The position numbers and the translations under genes were made by a program. Of a stretch of DNA of 64,000 bases, positions 8,588 through 16,608 are shown piece by piece. The first letter of the stretch is position 1, and each line of letters opens with the position of its first letter. The notes beneath the pieces are model-generated. The model did not search any database, was not told where the DNA came from, and worked only from the letters and a program-made list of their open reading frames with translations. Source of the stretch: Planctomycetes bacterium ADurb.Bin069 (GTDB lineage: Bacteria; Planctomycetota; UBA8108; UBA8890; UBA8898). The stretch lies in assembly GCA_002070955.1 (NCBI GenBank), contig MWEK01000009.1:62001-126000 (forward strand). Reading direction: 5' to 3'.

Positions 8588-10977
8588 CCGTCCTCACGAT
8601 CCATTATCATCGGCCCGACGGCGATTACGATGGGTGGGCTCTCTGGGTCTGGGAGCACCCGAGCGGCGCCGCCGCGCGGACCATCGCTCCCGCGGCGAAC
8701 GATGCCTTCGGCGCCGTCTTCACCGTCGCCGCGCCGCCCGCGGGGCGGCTCGGCGTCCTGCCCTACCGGCCCGCAGCCGCGGTTTACGACCGGCCCGACC
8801 GAATCTGGGACGCGGAGATGGGCGCGGAAATCTGGATCAAGCGCGGCGCCGAGCGGATCCACGGCGAGCCTCCCCCCCTGCTGCCGGCGCTCCTGCGCGC
8901 CTTCGTGGACGGGAAGCGCCGCGTAACCGCGGTCCTGGAGCATCCCCTCGCCGCGCGGATGACCACGCCGGCCGCTTTCCGGCTGACGAACCGCAAGGGC
9001 GCGGCCGTCGCCGTCGCGGGCGTCGAGGGCGATGCGGCGGTTCTCTCCCTGGCGACGCACGTCCTGCTCCCCCACCGCGAGGCCGATGCCGCCGCGTGGA
9101 CGCTGGCTCTCCAAGGCTCGAACGCGACCCCCCTGCGGGTGCGGCGCATCCTCGATGCCTACGAGAGCGACGCGCCGCTGGGCGCGCGCGTCGAGAACGG
9201 ACGCACGGAGTTCGCGGTGTTCGCGCCGGGCGCCGGCATGGTCCGGGTCGAGCTTTTCGCCGACGCCGAGGGCGGCGCGCCGCGCGCGCGCCGGCTCAGG
9301 CGCGACTCCCGCGGCGTCTGGCGCGCGACTTTCGACGAGGACCTCACGGGAACCTACTACGCCTACGTTATCCACGGCGGCGATCCGGACTTCGACGGGC
9401 GGCGCCGCGCGGTCGATCCCTACGGCCGTCTATCGACTCGGCACGACGGCCGCTCGCGCGTGCTGGCGCCGCGGCCGCTTTTGCCTCCGGGGCCGTCGTT
9501 CCCGCCCCAGGACGCGGTCATCTACGAGCTGCACGTCCGCGATTTCACGATCGATCCGGAAAGCGGCGTCTCCGCGCCCGGCACGTTCCGCGGCTTGGCC
9601 GAGGGAGGCGCGCGTCTTGCGGGGCTTTTCACCGGCCTGGACCATATCGTCGAACTCGGCGCCAACGTAGTCCAGCTCATGCCCGTCCTGGACTTCCCCA
9701 TCGACATCGGCGGCGGGGGCTACGACTGGGGCTACATGCCGGCTCACTACTTCTCGCCGCAGGGCTGGTTCGCCGCCGATCGCGCCGGCGACGGCCGCGT
9801 CGACGAGCTCCGGGCCCTCGTCGCGGCGCTGCACGAGCGCGGCCTCAAGGTCGTCTTCGATGTCGTGTACAACCACACCTGCGAGACCGAGCCCGACCGC
9901 GGCGTGTGCTTGAGCCCATGCGCGCCGCGCTACTATTACCGCGAGCGTCCCGACGGAACGGCGCACAACGGCTCGGGCTGCGGCAACGAGCTGCGCACCG
10001 AGGCGCCCATGGTCCGCCGGCTCATCTTGGATTCGCTCGCGTACATGGTCGACGCCTTCGGCGCCGACGGATTCAGGTTCGACCTGCTGGCGTTGATGGA
10101 CGCCGACACCGTCGCCGCGGCCGGCGCCATGCTAAGGGCCAAGAACCCCGCCATCCTCCTGTACGGAGAGCCGTGGACCGCCGGCCTCGCGGGCATTCCG
10201 CCGCCCAACGCCGACACCCTGCGAGCCAACGGCTTCGCCCTTTTCGACGACCGGTTCCGCGACGCGCTGCGCGGCAACGTCTTCTCCAGCGAGGGCGGCT
10301 TCCTTTCCCACGGCGACAACGTCCGCGAACTCAAGGCCGCCCTCAAGCGCCGCGATCCCCTCGGCCGCATTATCTACGCCGAGTGCCACGACAACCACAC
10401 GCTGTGGGACCGCCTGGCGCTCGTCACGGCGCGCGAACCGCACGTCACCTGGCAGGAGCGCGAAGCCATGGTGCGCATGGGCACGGCGCTGCTCCTGGCA
10501 AGCCCGGGGATACCGCTCCTGCACGCCGGGCAGGAGTTCCTGCGCACCAAGAACGGCGCCCACGACAGCTACAATCTCGGCGATGAAATCAACATGATCC
10601 GGTGGCGCGCCAAGGTCGAGCACCTCGCCACCGCGGCTTACGTCCGCGGCCTCATCGCCATGCGCCGGGCGCACCCCATCTTCAGGCCGGGACCGGCCGA
10701 CGAGAGCCCGCTGTTGCTCCTGGACGATGATCTCGGCCTTTCCGTGCCGCCCAAGGCGGTCGGGTTCGTGCTCAGGCGCCGCGCGGCGGCTTCCGAGCTC
10801 AAGGAGGTCGCCGTCCTGGCCAACGCGAACGTCATTCCGCAGACCTTTCACCTTCCCTTCAAGCGCTGGCAGGTCTTCGCCGACCACATGCACGCCCAGG
10901 CGCTGCCGCGCGGGACATACGTCGGCAAGGCGATCGTCGTGCCGCCGCGGTCGGCCTGGATCCTCGGCCGATCGTGA
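8584..10977 (+). CDS. pulA: Type I pullulanase / alpha-1,6-glucan debranching enzyme (GH13)
   Basis: The 797-residue protein starts at GTG 8584, inside the stop of the preceding gene. It opens with the pullulanase-associated carbohydrate domain (TIHYHRPDGDYDGWALWVW). A CBM48-like domain follows, then the GH13 barrel with the debranching signature YDWGY at 380-384. Catalytic regions are DVVYNHT (426-432), GFRFDLL (nucleophile Asp500), LLYGEPW (acid Glu529) and ECHDNHTLWD (Asp603). It hydrolyses alpha-1,6 bonds of glycogen or pullulan. No Sec signal is visible, so an intracellular glycogen role is likely. Cys601 replaces the Ser usual before the region IV HDN. Confidence 0.93.
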   Translation: MTVLTIHYHRPDGDYDGWALWVWEHPSGAAARTIAPAANDAFGAVFTVAAPPAGRLGVLPYRPAAAVYDRPDRIWDAEMGAEIWIKRGAERIHGEPPPLLPALLRAFVDGKRRVTAVLEHPLAARMTTPAAFRLTNRKGAAVAVAGVEGDAAVLSLATHVLLPHREADAAAWTLALQGSNATPLRVRRILDAYESDAPLGARVENGRTEFAVFAPGAGMVRVELFADAEGGAPRARRLRRDSRGVWRATFDEDLTGTYYAYVIHGGDPDFDGRRRAVDPYGRLSTRHDGRSRVLAPRPLLPPGPSFPPQDAVIYELHVRDFTIDPESGVSAPGTFRGLAEGGARLAGLFTGLDHIVELGANVVQLMPVLDFPIDIGGGGYDWGYMPAHYFSPQGWFAADRAGDGRVDELRALVAALHERGLKVVFDVVYNHTCETEPDRGVCLSPCAPRYYYRERPDGTAHNGSGCGNELRTEAPMVRRLILDSLAYMVDAFGADGFRFDLLALMDADTVAAAGAMLRAKNPAILLYGEPWTAGLAGIPPPNADTLRANGFALFDDRFRDALRGNVFSSEGGFLSHGDNVRELKAALKRRDPLGRIIYAECHDNHTLWDRLALVTAREPHVTWQEREAMVRMGTALLLASPGIPLLHAGQEFLRTKNGAHDSYNLGDEINMIRWRAKVEHLATAAYVRGLIAMRRAHPIFRPGPADESPLLLLDDDLGLSVPPKAVGFVLRRRAAASELKEVAVLANANVIPQTFHLPFKRWQVFADHMHAQALPRGTYVGKAIVVPPRSAWILGRS

Positions 10978-11017
10978 CGCCGGCGGGACCCGCCCGCGGC
11001 GCGCTCCCCGGCAAGTA

Positions 11018-11872
11018 TCACTGCGGCGGCGAAGGCGGCGGATGCTCGGAAACCGATTCGGGTTTCGGCGGCGGGCGCTGGTTGGAGCGTTCGTCGGTCC
11101 TAGGCGCCGCCGGGAAAGCCCGCGAATGGTCCGAAATCGGCGGCGAATAACGCCACGCCGACTTCTGCTCGAGCCTCGCGGCCGGGACGGACCCCGCCGG
11201 GCTCTCTTCCGACTTCTGCTCCTCGGGCTTTTCCGACTTGGCCGGCGGCTCCTCGGGCCGCGGGGGCCGCTTGATGCCGAGCACCAGGCGGGAGCAGAAT
11301 CCCACGATCGGGTACGAGGGCTCCAAGCCGACCAGACACAGCAGTGCGTAGAGCGCCGCGACGCCGCCGAGGGCGATCTTCGCGCTTCCGAGGGGGAACG
11401 CGGCCTCGTTCGCAAGGAGCGCGAAAAGCCCGCCCTGATCCAGAAGCGGCGCGAGGCTCGTCACCGCCTCGGCCCTGCACGCGACCAGCGCGAGCACCAG
11501 GAAGAGAATCTGCGCGAGCGTCTGGTACGCGATGGCCTGAACTCCGGTCAGCCTGATGGACCGGGACCAGTCTTTCCTGAGGGCCCAGATCGCCGCCGTC
11601 GTCGCGATGCCCCACCACCCCAGGAAGTACCCGCCGTGGCACAGCGCGCCGAACACGCGATCATCGCGGCCGCGCCTCTGCGCCATGGGGTCCACGCGGT
11701 GCTCGCGGCGCCCCTGGGCGGACTGACTCTGCGGGCGCCTCGGGTCCTGCCGGGGACGATCATCGCGGGGCCTTTGCTGCTGCTGCGGGCCCCCCTCGGT
11801 CCGGCCGGCGCGGCCGCCGATGGGACGCATTCGCCCCCTGCCCCTGTAGCGCTGCCGTTGGTTCTCATCCAT
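11018..11872 (-). CDS. DUF4870-like (Tic20-type) membrane protein with disordered tails
   Basis: The 284-residue protein starts at the ATG with AGAAAGGATC upstream. Residues 1-75 are rich in Arg, Gln, Gly and Pro and probably disordered. The core (about 77-190) has a hydrophobic helix with GYFLGWWGIA, a basic loop (RKDWSRSIRLTGVQAIAYQ) and further helices; this layout matches DUF4870/Tic20-like proteins. The C-terminal ~100 residues are Pro-, Glu- and Ser-rich. The family's function is unknown in bacteria. It converges on the pullulanase gene. Confidence 0.7.
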   Translation of the reverse strand: MDENQRQRYRGRGRMRPIGGRAGRTEGGPQQQQRPRDDRPRQDPRRPQSQSAQGRREHRVDPMAQRRGRDDRVFGALCHGGYFLGWWGIATTAAIWALRKDWSRSIRLTGVQAIAYQTLAQILFLVLALVACRAEAVTSLAPLLDQGGLFALLANEAAFPLGSAKIALGGVAALYALLCLVGLEPSYPIVGFCSRLVLGIKRPPRPEEPPAKSEKPEEQKSEESPAGSVPAARLEQKSAWRYSPPISDHSRAFPAAPRTDERSNQRPPPKPESVSEHPPPSPPQ

Positions 11873-12224
11873 CTGCGGGAAGATCCTTTCTCTTCGTGCC
11901 CGCGCGTTCCGTTGCGAGTGCGCCTGAAGGCAGGGCCGGAAAAGCGCCCGCGGGCATGCCTGGCAGGCTTGACGGCCCTTCACCCGGGCGTCGCGGACAA
12001 GAAACAAGCACGCCGCGCGCGTTCGCGCATCCATCGCGGCCGCCCGGACGGCGGCACTCGCGCCCCGCTGCTAGCCAGCGTTGGCGAATGACCGTGAAAT
12101 ACTCAGGATAGGTTCTTCGGAGAGAATCGTCAAGCGCGGGAGGACGCCGGATGCCCTCGGCGGCGATCTCCGCGGGCGGTCCACGGGAAGGGCGCCGCCG
12201 CGGAGCCGCGAGGCGGCGCCGGCG
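11873..12224. other. Intergenic region upstream of the DUF4870-like gene
   Basis: This 352-bp gap lies between two minus-strand genes. Apart from the hairpin at 12191-12220, I see no coding signal. Open frames here have no ribosome site and Arg/Pro-rich translations typical of GC-rich noncoding frames. It should contain the promoter for 11872, which I could not place. Confidence 0.5.
12191..12220 (-). terminator. Strong GC hairpin after the Cys-rich protein gene
   Basis: GGCGCCGCC (12191-12199) is perfectly complementary to GGCGGCGCC (12212-12220), with extra pairing inside the 12-nt loop. It sits five bases beyond the stop codon at 12225. There is no T-tract, so it may be an mRNA 3'-end stabiliser or a non-canonical terminator. 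Confidence 0.5.
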
Positions 12225-12743
12225 CTACAGAAAGAGCACGGGTGCAAGATCCAGATCGGCGGGAATGCCCGGCACCGTCCGATTGATGAAGTCCTCGTGC
12301 GCACGGCGCGTCTTCTCGGACAGGCAGCCCTGCAGCCGCTCTTCGCACTCGGCGCACATCCCAATGACGGGCATGATGAGGCGGTCGCCGCGGCACACGG
12401 CCGAGAGCGATTGCGACGGCGCGCCCCCCATCACCGCGCCGCAGAACGTGCAGACCTCCGGCGGCCGCGAGAAATCCAGGCGCTGCTGCATGAAGGCGGT
12501 GATGGCCGCGATCGACTCGCGCGAGTACTCCGCCGCGAGCGCCAGCCCGCACTCCATGCACACAACGATCTCGAACACCGCCTCGCGCTTGTTGAACGCC
12601 TTCTGAATTTCGTAGCAGTCCTCGGGACCGAGCGCGCGGTTGCAGACCATGCACTCGCGAAAGGGCGCGTTGCGCTGGGAGGACCACAGCTTGCGCGGAA
12701 CCTCCCCGTGATCGCCGAAGAACATGGTTTCGTCGCCGAACAT
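12225..12743 (-). CDS. Cys-rich protein with four CxxC pairs, function unknown
   Basis: The protein has 172 residues. The ATG follows GGAGG closely; an in-frame GTG four codons upstream overlaps that site. Cysteines occur as C-x2-C at 31/34, 62/65, 98/101 and 130/133, with further single Cys between, enough for two treble-clef or zinc-ribbon sites. No signal peptide or membrane segment is visible. I do not recognise the family; a zinc-binding cytosolic adaptor is a reasonable guess. The next gene, on the other strand, starts at 12985. Confidence 0.65.
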   Translation of the reverse strand: MFGDETMFFGDHGEVPRKLWSSQRNAPFRECMVCNRALGPEDCYEIQKAFNKREAVFEIVVCMECGLALAAEYSRESIAAITAFMQQRLDFSRPPEVCTFCGAVMGGAPSQSLSAVCRGDRLIMPVIGMCAECEERLQGCLSEKTRRAHEDFINRTVPGIPADLDLAPVLFL

Positions 12744-12984
12744 GGCTGCCTCCACGGAAGACCGCGGGCGCGCGGGGCCGCGCGTCGCCGCCCGGCCCCG
12801 CCGTCCCGCCGCAAGCGAGTCTATCGCACGAGTCTGTGCGCCGTAAGGTCTTCCCCCCGACGCGCCCAGCCATTACACTGCTCTAGGCTGCCCATCGGCA
12901 TCGGATCTGCCTGGCGCGAAAGCTCTCTTTCGACCGCAGCCGGAACGCGGCTTTCCCGCCAGGCCCGGAAGCCGAGGAAAGACA

Positions 12985-13905
12985 ATGCGTGCGATCAACC
13001 TCAAACGACTCGCCGGCATCCTCTGCATCGAGGCGTTGCTCCTCTCCGGCCTCTTCGCGCTGCACATCGCCTTCAGCCTCCCGCGCGCGATGATCCAGGG
13101 GGAGGATATCGTCGTCCTCCCCGGCGAGGAGACCGCGCTCACTTGCATCGTCGCCCTCGATCCGCCGGGACCCCAACCCGCGCGGGGGGACGGTATCGAA
13201 GTCGCCTTCTTCGAAACCCGCCGGCACGCCGATGCTATCGTGCCCGCCGGCGGCATACCGCTCGGCGTGGCGCGTGCGGCGGCCGGGGGCGTCGCGTCCC
13301 TCCCGTGGAAAGCCCCGCGGGATGCCCTGGCCGTGACCGAGATTCTGCCCCTGATCGACGGGGACCGCGAGATCTCTTACGCACCCCTCGTGCCGCGATC
13401 CTTTGTCGCCGCGTATTCCATGTCGCCGGGAACCTTGCTCGTCCTTTGCGACGTCGAGGCGCTGCTCGCCCCACACGCAACCTGGGAAACGCTCGACATG
13501 ACCGCCCCCGCCGACTGGCCCCTCGCCGCCGACGCGGCCGCCGCGCTCGTCAAGGTCGGCCAGGGCTCCGGCCGCCGGCTCATCTATCTGGCGCCCGGCG
13601 CCGTCCTTTTGACGGCGGAGGTCCGGGCCGCGCTCCATGCGGCGCGCTTCCCGACTGGTCCCATTCTCTTTCCTGAAGCGCCTCCCCGCCCGCAAGCGTA
13701 CGCCGCCTGCGTCGCGGCGGTCCATGCCAAGTGGCCCCACACCAAGTGCGGGATCGTCAGGGGCGCCGTCCTCGCCGAGGCCCTCGCCGCCGCGGACCTT
13801 TTCGCCGTGGCGGTGGGAACGGCGCCCGCAGGCCTCACGGTCCTCAAGAAACTCCGCGTGGCGCCCACGTGGCGCGAGGTGCCCGCGCTCGCGGGCTCGC
13901 TCTAG
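12985..13905 (+). CDS. Hypothetical membrane-anchored protein
   Basis: The 306-residue protein has an ATG with GAGGAAAG seven bases upstream. Residues 11-31 form one hydrophobic helix (signal anchor or uncleaved signal), so the rest is probably extracytoplasmic. A beta-rich segment (EDIVVLPGEETALTCIVAL...) suggests an Ig-like or intermediate domain. Later blocks LLVLCDVEAL and LIYLAPGAVLLT look like Rossmann-type strands. This arrangement faintly recalls LNS2/APP1-like phosphatase proteins, but no HAD DxDxT motif is visible. It converges on parB. Confidence 0.65.
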   Translation: MRAINLKRLAGILCIEALLLSGLFALHIAFSLPRAMIQGEDIVVLPGEETALTCIVALDPPGPQPARGDGIEVAFFETRRHADAIVPAGGIPLGVARAAAGGVASLPWKAPRDALAVTEILPLIDGDREISYAPLVPRSFVAAYSMSPGTLLVLCDVEALLAPHATWETLDMTAPADWPLAADAAAALVKVGQGSGRRLIYLAPGAVLLTAEVRAALHAARFPTGPILFPEAPPRPQAYAACVAAVHAKWPHTKCGIVRGAVLAEALAAADLFAVAVGTAPAGLTVLKKLRVAPTWREVPALAGSL

Positions 13906-14201
13906 GCGTTTTCCAGCCCTTGTTGTCGTTAGAAATACTTACAGGCGGCCACCCGAAGTTCCCAAATGGATTTTATCGGCACTTGATCGGCGCTCCGCGC
14001 AACGGCGCCTATGGCTCGAATTCGGTCCGCGTCGACATTTCGGGTCCCCCTCCGTATGATCTTCCAACTTCCGAGAATTCCTGAATCTGTTGGACCATCC
14101 CGCGCCGATCAAAAAACGACCGCCGCCTTGCCGCACGTAAGATTTTCTTACACAACCCGATTACGCCTTTCACCAAAGGTCTGATCGGGGCGTCTCGAGC
14201 G
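13906..14201. other. Convergent intergenic region, AT-richer, with hairpins
   Basis: This 296-bp region separates the convergent 12985 gene and parB. It is clearly less GC-rich than its surroundings and carries no gene I can support. Besides the hairpin at 14156-14189, it contains a perfect short inverted repeat, GTAAGA-TTT-TCTTAC, at 14137-14151. Confidence 0.5.
14156..14189 (-). terminator. Putative parAB transcription terminator hairpin
   Basis: Two nested stems are visible: CCCGAT (14156-14161) with ATCGGG (14184-14189) and, inside, CCTTT (14166-14170) with AAAGG (14175-14179) around a CACC loop. The element lies 13 bp past the parB stop. Read on the minus strand it is followed by TTGTGT and then the second inverted repeat, not by a classical U-run. 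Confidence 0.45.
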
Positions 14202-15077
14202 TCAGGCGGGCGTCGGCTGAGCTGCGCGAAAGAGCTCGCGCAGGCGCTCGAAATCCTCGGCGCTGAAGAAGTGAATATGAATCACGCCCTTGGCGCCGTG
14301 CCTCGTGATCTGCACCTTGGTGCCGAGCAGGCGCGTCAGCTCGTCCACGAGGGCGTTCATCTGCGAGTCGCCCCCCCCGACCCGCTTCTTGGGCGCGGCG
14401 TCGCGCCTGGTTGGAACGATCCCACCGGCGATCAGCTCCTCGAGCGCGCGCACCGAGAGCCCGCGTTCCTTCACCTCCTGGAAGAGCGCAAGCTGCGCCT
14501 CGCCGTTCGTCACGGACAGCAGCACCTTTGCGTGTCCCGTCGAGATCACGCCGCTCGCCAAGCCCTGCAGGATCTCTTCCGGGAGGTCGAGCAGCCGCAG
14601 CGTATTCGCCACGGTGGAGCGCTTGATGCCGATCGCGTCGGACAAGGCCTCCTGCGTGAGGTTGTAGCGGTCCATCAGGCTCCGGAACCCGTGGGCTTGC
14701 TCGACGGCGTTCAGATCCTCACGCTGCAGGTTCTCGACCAACGCCAGTTCCTGCGCTTTGCGCTCGTCCACATCGAGGACGATCGCGGGCACAGCCGGAA
14801 GATTCGCCAGCTTCGCCGCCCGCAGCCGCCGCTCCCCCGCGATCAACTCGTATCCGCGCACGGCTTGGCGCACGAGCACGGGCTGCAGGACGCCCTCCCG
14901 GCGGATGGACCCGGCGAGTTCTTCCAGCTCGCCGGCGCCGAATACCTGGCGCGGCTGGTACTTGTTCGGCGCGATGTCTTCGACCGGCACCGTGATGACT
15001 TCCTTCCCCCTGCCGGTCGCGCTCATTCTCTGTGGAATGAGCACATCGAGTCCGCGTCCGAGCTTACGAATTGTCAT
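14202..15077 (-). CDS. parB: Chromosome-partitioning protein ParB
   Basis: The 291-residue protein starts MTIRKLGRGLDVLIP; its ATG follows AGGAGGTG and overlaps the end of parA by 14 bp. The N-terminal CTPase/ParB domain has the GERRLRAAK box near residue 80. A helix-turn-helix region follows (LTQEALSDAIGIKRSTVANTL, around 150-170), and the C-terminus is a dimerisation domain. ParB nucleates at parS, spreads as a CTP-dependent clamp and interacts with ParA to segregate origins. Six perfect parS sites lie immediately upstream, which identifies it as the chromosomal system. Expected to be cotranscribed with parA. Confidence 0.97.
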   Translation of the reverse strand: MTIRKLGRGLDVLIPQRMSATGRGKEVITVPVEDIAPNKYQPRQVFGAGELEELAGSIRREGVLQPVLVRQAVRGYELIAGERRLRAAKLANLPAVPAIVLDVDERKAQELALVENLQREDLNAVEQAHGFRSLMDRYNLTQEALSDAIGIKRSTVANTLRLLDLPEEILQGLASGVISTGHAKVLLSVTNGEAQLALFQEVKERGLSVRALEELIAGGIVPTRRDAAPKKRVGGGDSQMNALVDELTRLLGTKVQITRHGAKGVIHIHFFSAEDFERLRELFRAAQPTPA

Positions 15078-15837
15078 TGCCGAGCACCTCCTTGCTGAGG
15101 CAGATGTACGACCACGCGCCTCGCGACGTGATGTCGTACGACACGATGGGCTGGCCGTGGCTCGAAGCTTCGGCCAGCGCCACATCGCGCGGAATTGTCG
15201 CTCGATACACCAATTTAGGAAAATGTGAACGCACTTCGTCCGCCACTTCGTGAGACAGCTCCAGCTCGTAATCGAACATCGTCAGGAGCAACCCTCCCAC
15301 GGCCAGGCGTTCGTTCAACTCCCTCTGCACCTTCTCGACCTGTGGCAGGATCTGGCTCAACCCCTCCATGGCGTAGTATTCGCACTGAACCGGCACGATT
15401 ACGCTCTGGGCTACGGAGAAAGCCAGCTCCGGCAGCAGACCCGTGCTCGGCGGACAGTCGATGACAACGTATTCGAAGTCATCGCACAGCCTAAGGAAGA
15501 GCCGCTGAAACGCCTTCATACGGCGCGGCTTAATCTCGTTATGCAGGTTCAGGTCGGACAACTCCTGCGAGGCGGGGATGATGGCGAGGCCGGAGAAGCT
15601 TGCCTCGCGCACCTGCGTGGCAATGGCGAGGTTCTCGATGAGACAGGCATTTAGAAACGAGCGCTCGCTGCGACTGATGCCGACCCCGCTCGTGGCGTTT
15701 CCCTGTGGATCGAGATCCACGAGCAACGTGCGTTTCCCAGCGAAGGTGAAACACGCGGCCAGGTTCACCGCGGTGGTGGTCTTTCCAACGCCCCCCTTCT
15801 GGCTTGCAATCGCGAACACTTGATCCTTACGGGCCAC
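15064..15837 (-). CDS. parA: Chromosome-partitioning ATPase ParA/Soj
   Basis: This ParA/MinD-superfamily ATPase has the deviant Walker A KGGVGKTTTAVN, switch regions LLVDLDPQGNATSGV and VVIDCPPSTGLLPE, and the usual length of about 257 residues. It drives segregation of ParB-parS complexes. The start is uncertain. GTG 15837 has GGAG 11 bp upstream. GTG 15849 would add four residues (MKRK) but overlaps that GGAG and lies only about 5 nt from the predicted transcription start. Coupled to parB by overlapping ends. Confidence 0.96.
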   Translation of the reverse strand: MARKDQVFAIASQKGGVGKTTTAVNLAACFTFAGKRTLLVDLDPQGNATSGVGISRSERSFLNACLIENLAIATQVREASFSGLAIIPASQELSDLNLHNEIKPRRMKAFQRLFLRLCDDFEYVVIDCPPSTGLLPELAFSVAQSVIVPVQCEYYAMEGLSQILPQVEKVQRELNERLAVGGLLLTMFDYELELSHEVADEVRSHFPKLVYRATIPRDVALAEASSHGQPIVSYDITSRGAWSYICLSKEVLGNDNS

Positions 15838-15860
15838 TTTTCTCTTCACTCCGCGCAGAT

Positions 15861-15889
15861 GTCATAGCTCACACCGGCGCGATTTGCAA
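15861..15889 (-). promoter_or_regulatory. Predicted sigma-70 promoter for parAB
   Basis: On the minus strand TTGCAA (15884-15889) and TATGAC (15861-15866) are 17 bp apart. Transcription should begin near 15854, giving a very short leader. This is the basis for preferring the GTG at 15837 as the parA start. Confidence 0.55.
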
Positions 15890-16045
15890 GAGCAAAGTAC
15901 GCTGTCGTGGAAATTTTTTCGCCTGGACCGGTGGTGGACATCGCTTTTGCAATGCGGCTACATCGCTTCGTCGCGAGCGGATGACACCGACTGGCCCGTC
16001 GCCGACGCCGGCGGGCGCGTGTCAATCGGCGCCTGCGGCCTCGGA

Positions 16046-16061
16046 TGTTCCACGTGGAACA
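16046..16061. promoter_or_regulatory. parS site 1
   Basis: TGTTCCACGTGGAACA is a perfect 16-bp palindrome matching the known bacterial parS consensus (TGTTNCACGTGNAACA) bound by ParB. Confidence 0.97.
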
Positions 16062-16121
16062 TTACCCATGGCAGGTTCGCGACAGACCCCACGACTCCAC
16101 CACCGCCGCGACCCCTCAGAA

Positions 16122-16137
16122 TGTTCCACGTGGAACA
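16122..16137. promoter_or_regulatory. parS site 2
   Basis: Identical perfect palindrome, 76 bp after site 1. Confidence 0.97.
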
Positions 16138-16198
16138 TTAGCGACGGCAGGTTCCGCGACAGACCCCACGACTCCACCACCGCCGCGACCCCTCAGAA

Positions 16199-16214
16199 TG
16201 TTCCACGTGGAACA
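16199..16214. promoter_or_regulatory. parS site 3
   Basis: Identical perfect palindrome, 77 bp after site 2. Confidence 0.97.
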
Positions 16215-16275
16215 TTACCCATGGCAGGTTCCGCGACAGACCCCACGACTCCACCACCGCCCCGCCCCCTCAGAA

Positions 16276-16291
16276 TGTTCCACGTGGAACA
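16276..16291. promoter_or_regulatory. parS site 4
   Basis: Identical perfect palindrome, 77 bp after site 3. The spacer beyond it is unrelated to the repeat unit. Confidence 0.97.
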
Positions 16292-16427
16292 TTCCTGTTT
16301 TGGACTCTGCCCACCGCGCCACCCCGGCTCTCAGCCCCTGCAGGGCGGAGACCCTGACCGAAGATTCCTCCGGAATCTCGCCCCAGCCGCGCGCTACCTG
16401 ATCTCCAGCGTCAACGCGTCTAGAGAA

Positions 16428-16443
16428 TGTTCCACGTGGAACA
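16428..16443. promoter_or_regulatory. parS site 5
   Basis: Identical perfect palindrome, 152 bp after site 4, close to two repeat periods although the intervening sequence is not the repeat. Confidence 0.97.
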
Positions 16444-16608
16444 TTCCCCGATCTCCCGTTCCCTGGCTACGGGCCACGCCGAGCCGATCTTCGCGTACGC
16501 CTCACGGCAGTGCAACGCCCGCGGCGATTCTCTCTCCCTGAGCGCACCCCCCGGCCCGGCGCGCAACAGTAGTGGTGGTCCCTCTCGCGCAGACGCGCCC
16601 CGGCCGCG

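Larger units (their letters stand above)
16046..16275 (+). repeat. Tandem array of three parS-containing units (76, 77 and 77 bp)
   Basis: Units start at 16046, 16122 and 16199, and a fourth parS at 16276 closes the array. Each unit is parS followed by a nearly identical 60-61 bp spacer containing GGCAGGTT(C)CGCGACAG, CCCCACGACTCCACCACCGC and ending CCCTCAGAA. Unit 1 lacks one C; unit 2 differs just after parS (GCGACGG instead of CCCATGG); unit 3 has two substitutions near its end. The pattern implies recent tandem duplication that copied parS with its flank. Confidence 0.95.
15890..16608. other. parS-bearing intergenic region upstream of parAB
   Basis: Over 700 bp without a supportable gene. 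It contains five of the six parS sites, four of them in a periodic array. Long open frames cross the repeats on the plus strand but have no ribosome sites and simply translate the repeat units. I found no DnaA-box cluster (TTATCCACA) and no gidA, rnpA or rpmH neighbour, so the origin itself is not identified. Confidence 0.7.

Noticed and set aside
13637-14059. Plus-strand frame crossing the end of the 12985 gene
   Set aside because: It mostly overlaps the supported gene out of frame and has no ribosome site.
14137-14151. GTAAGA-TTT-TCTTAC as a transcription-factor operator
   Set aside because: It lies between the 3' ends of two convergent genes, where a 3'-end or terminator role is more likely than an operator.
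16046-16291. Possible CRISPR array
   Set aside because: The repeated element includes both the palindrome and its 60-bp spacer, so spacers are not unique. The palindrome is an exact parS and no cas genes are present.
15804-16541. Long plus-strand open frames across the parS array
   Set aside because: They have no ribosome site and translate the repeated parS unit in each copy. GC-rich sequence keeps frames open by chance; the palindromes explain the conservation.
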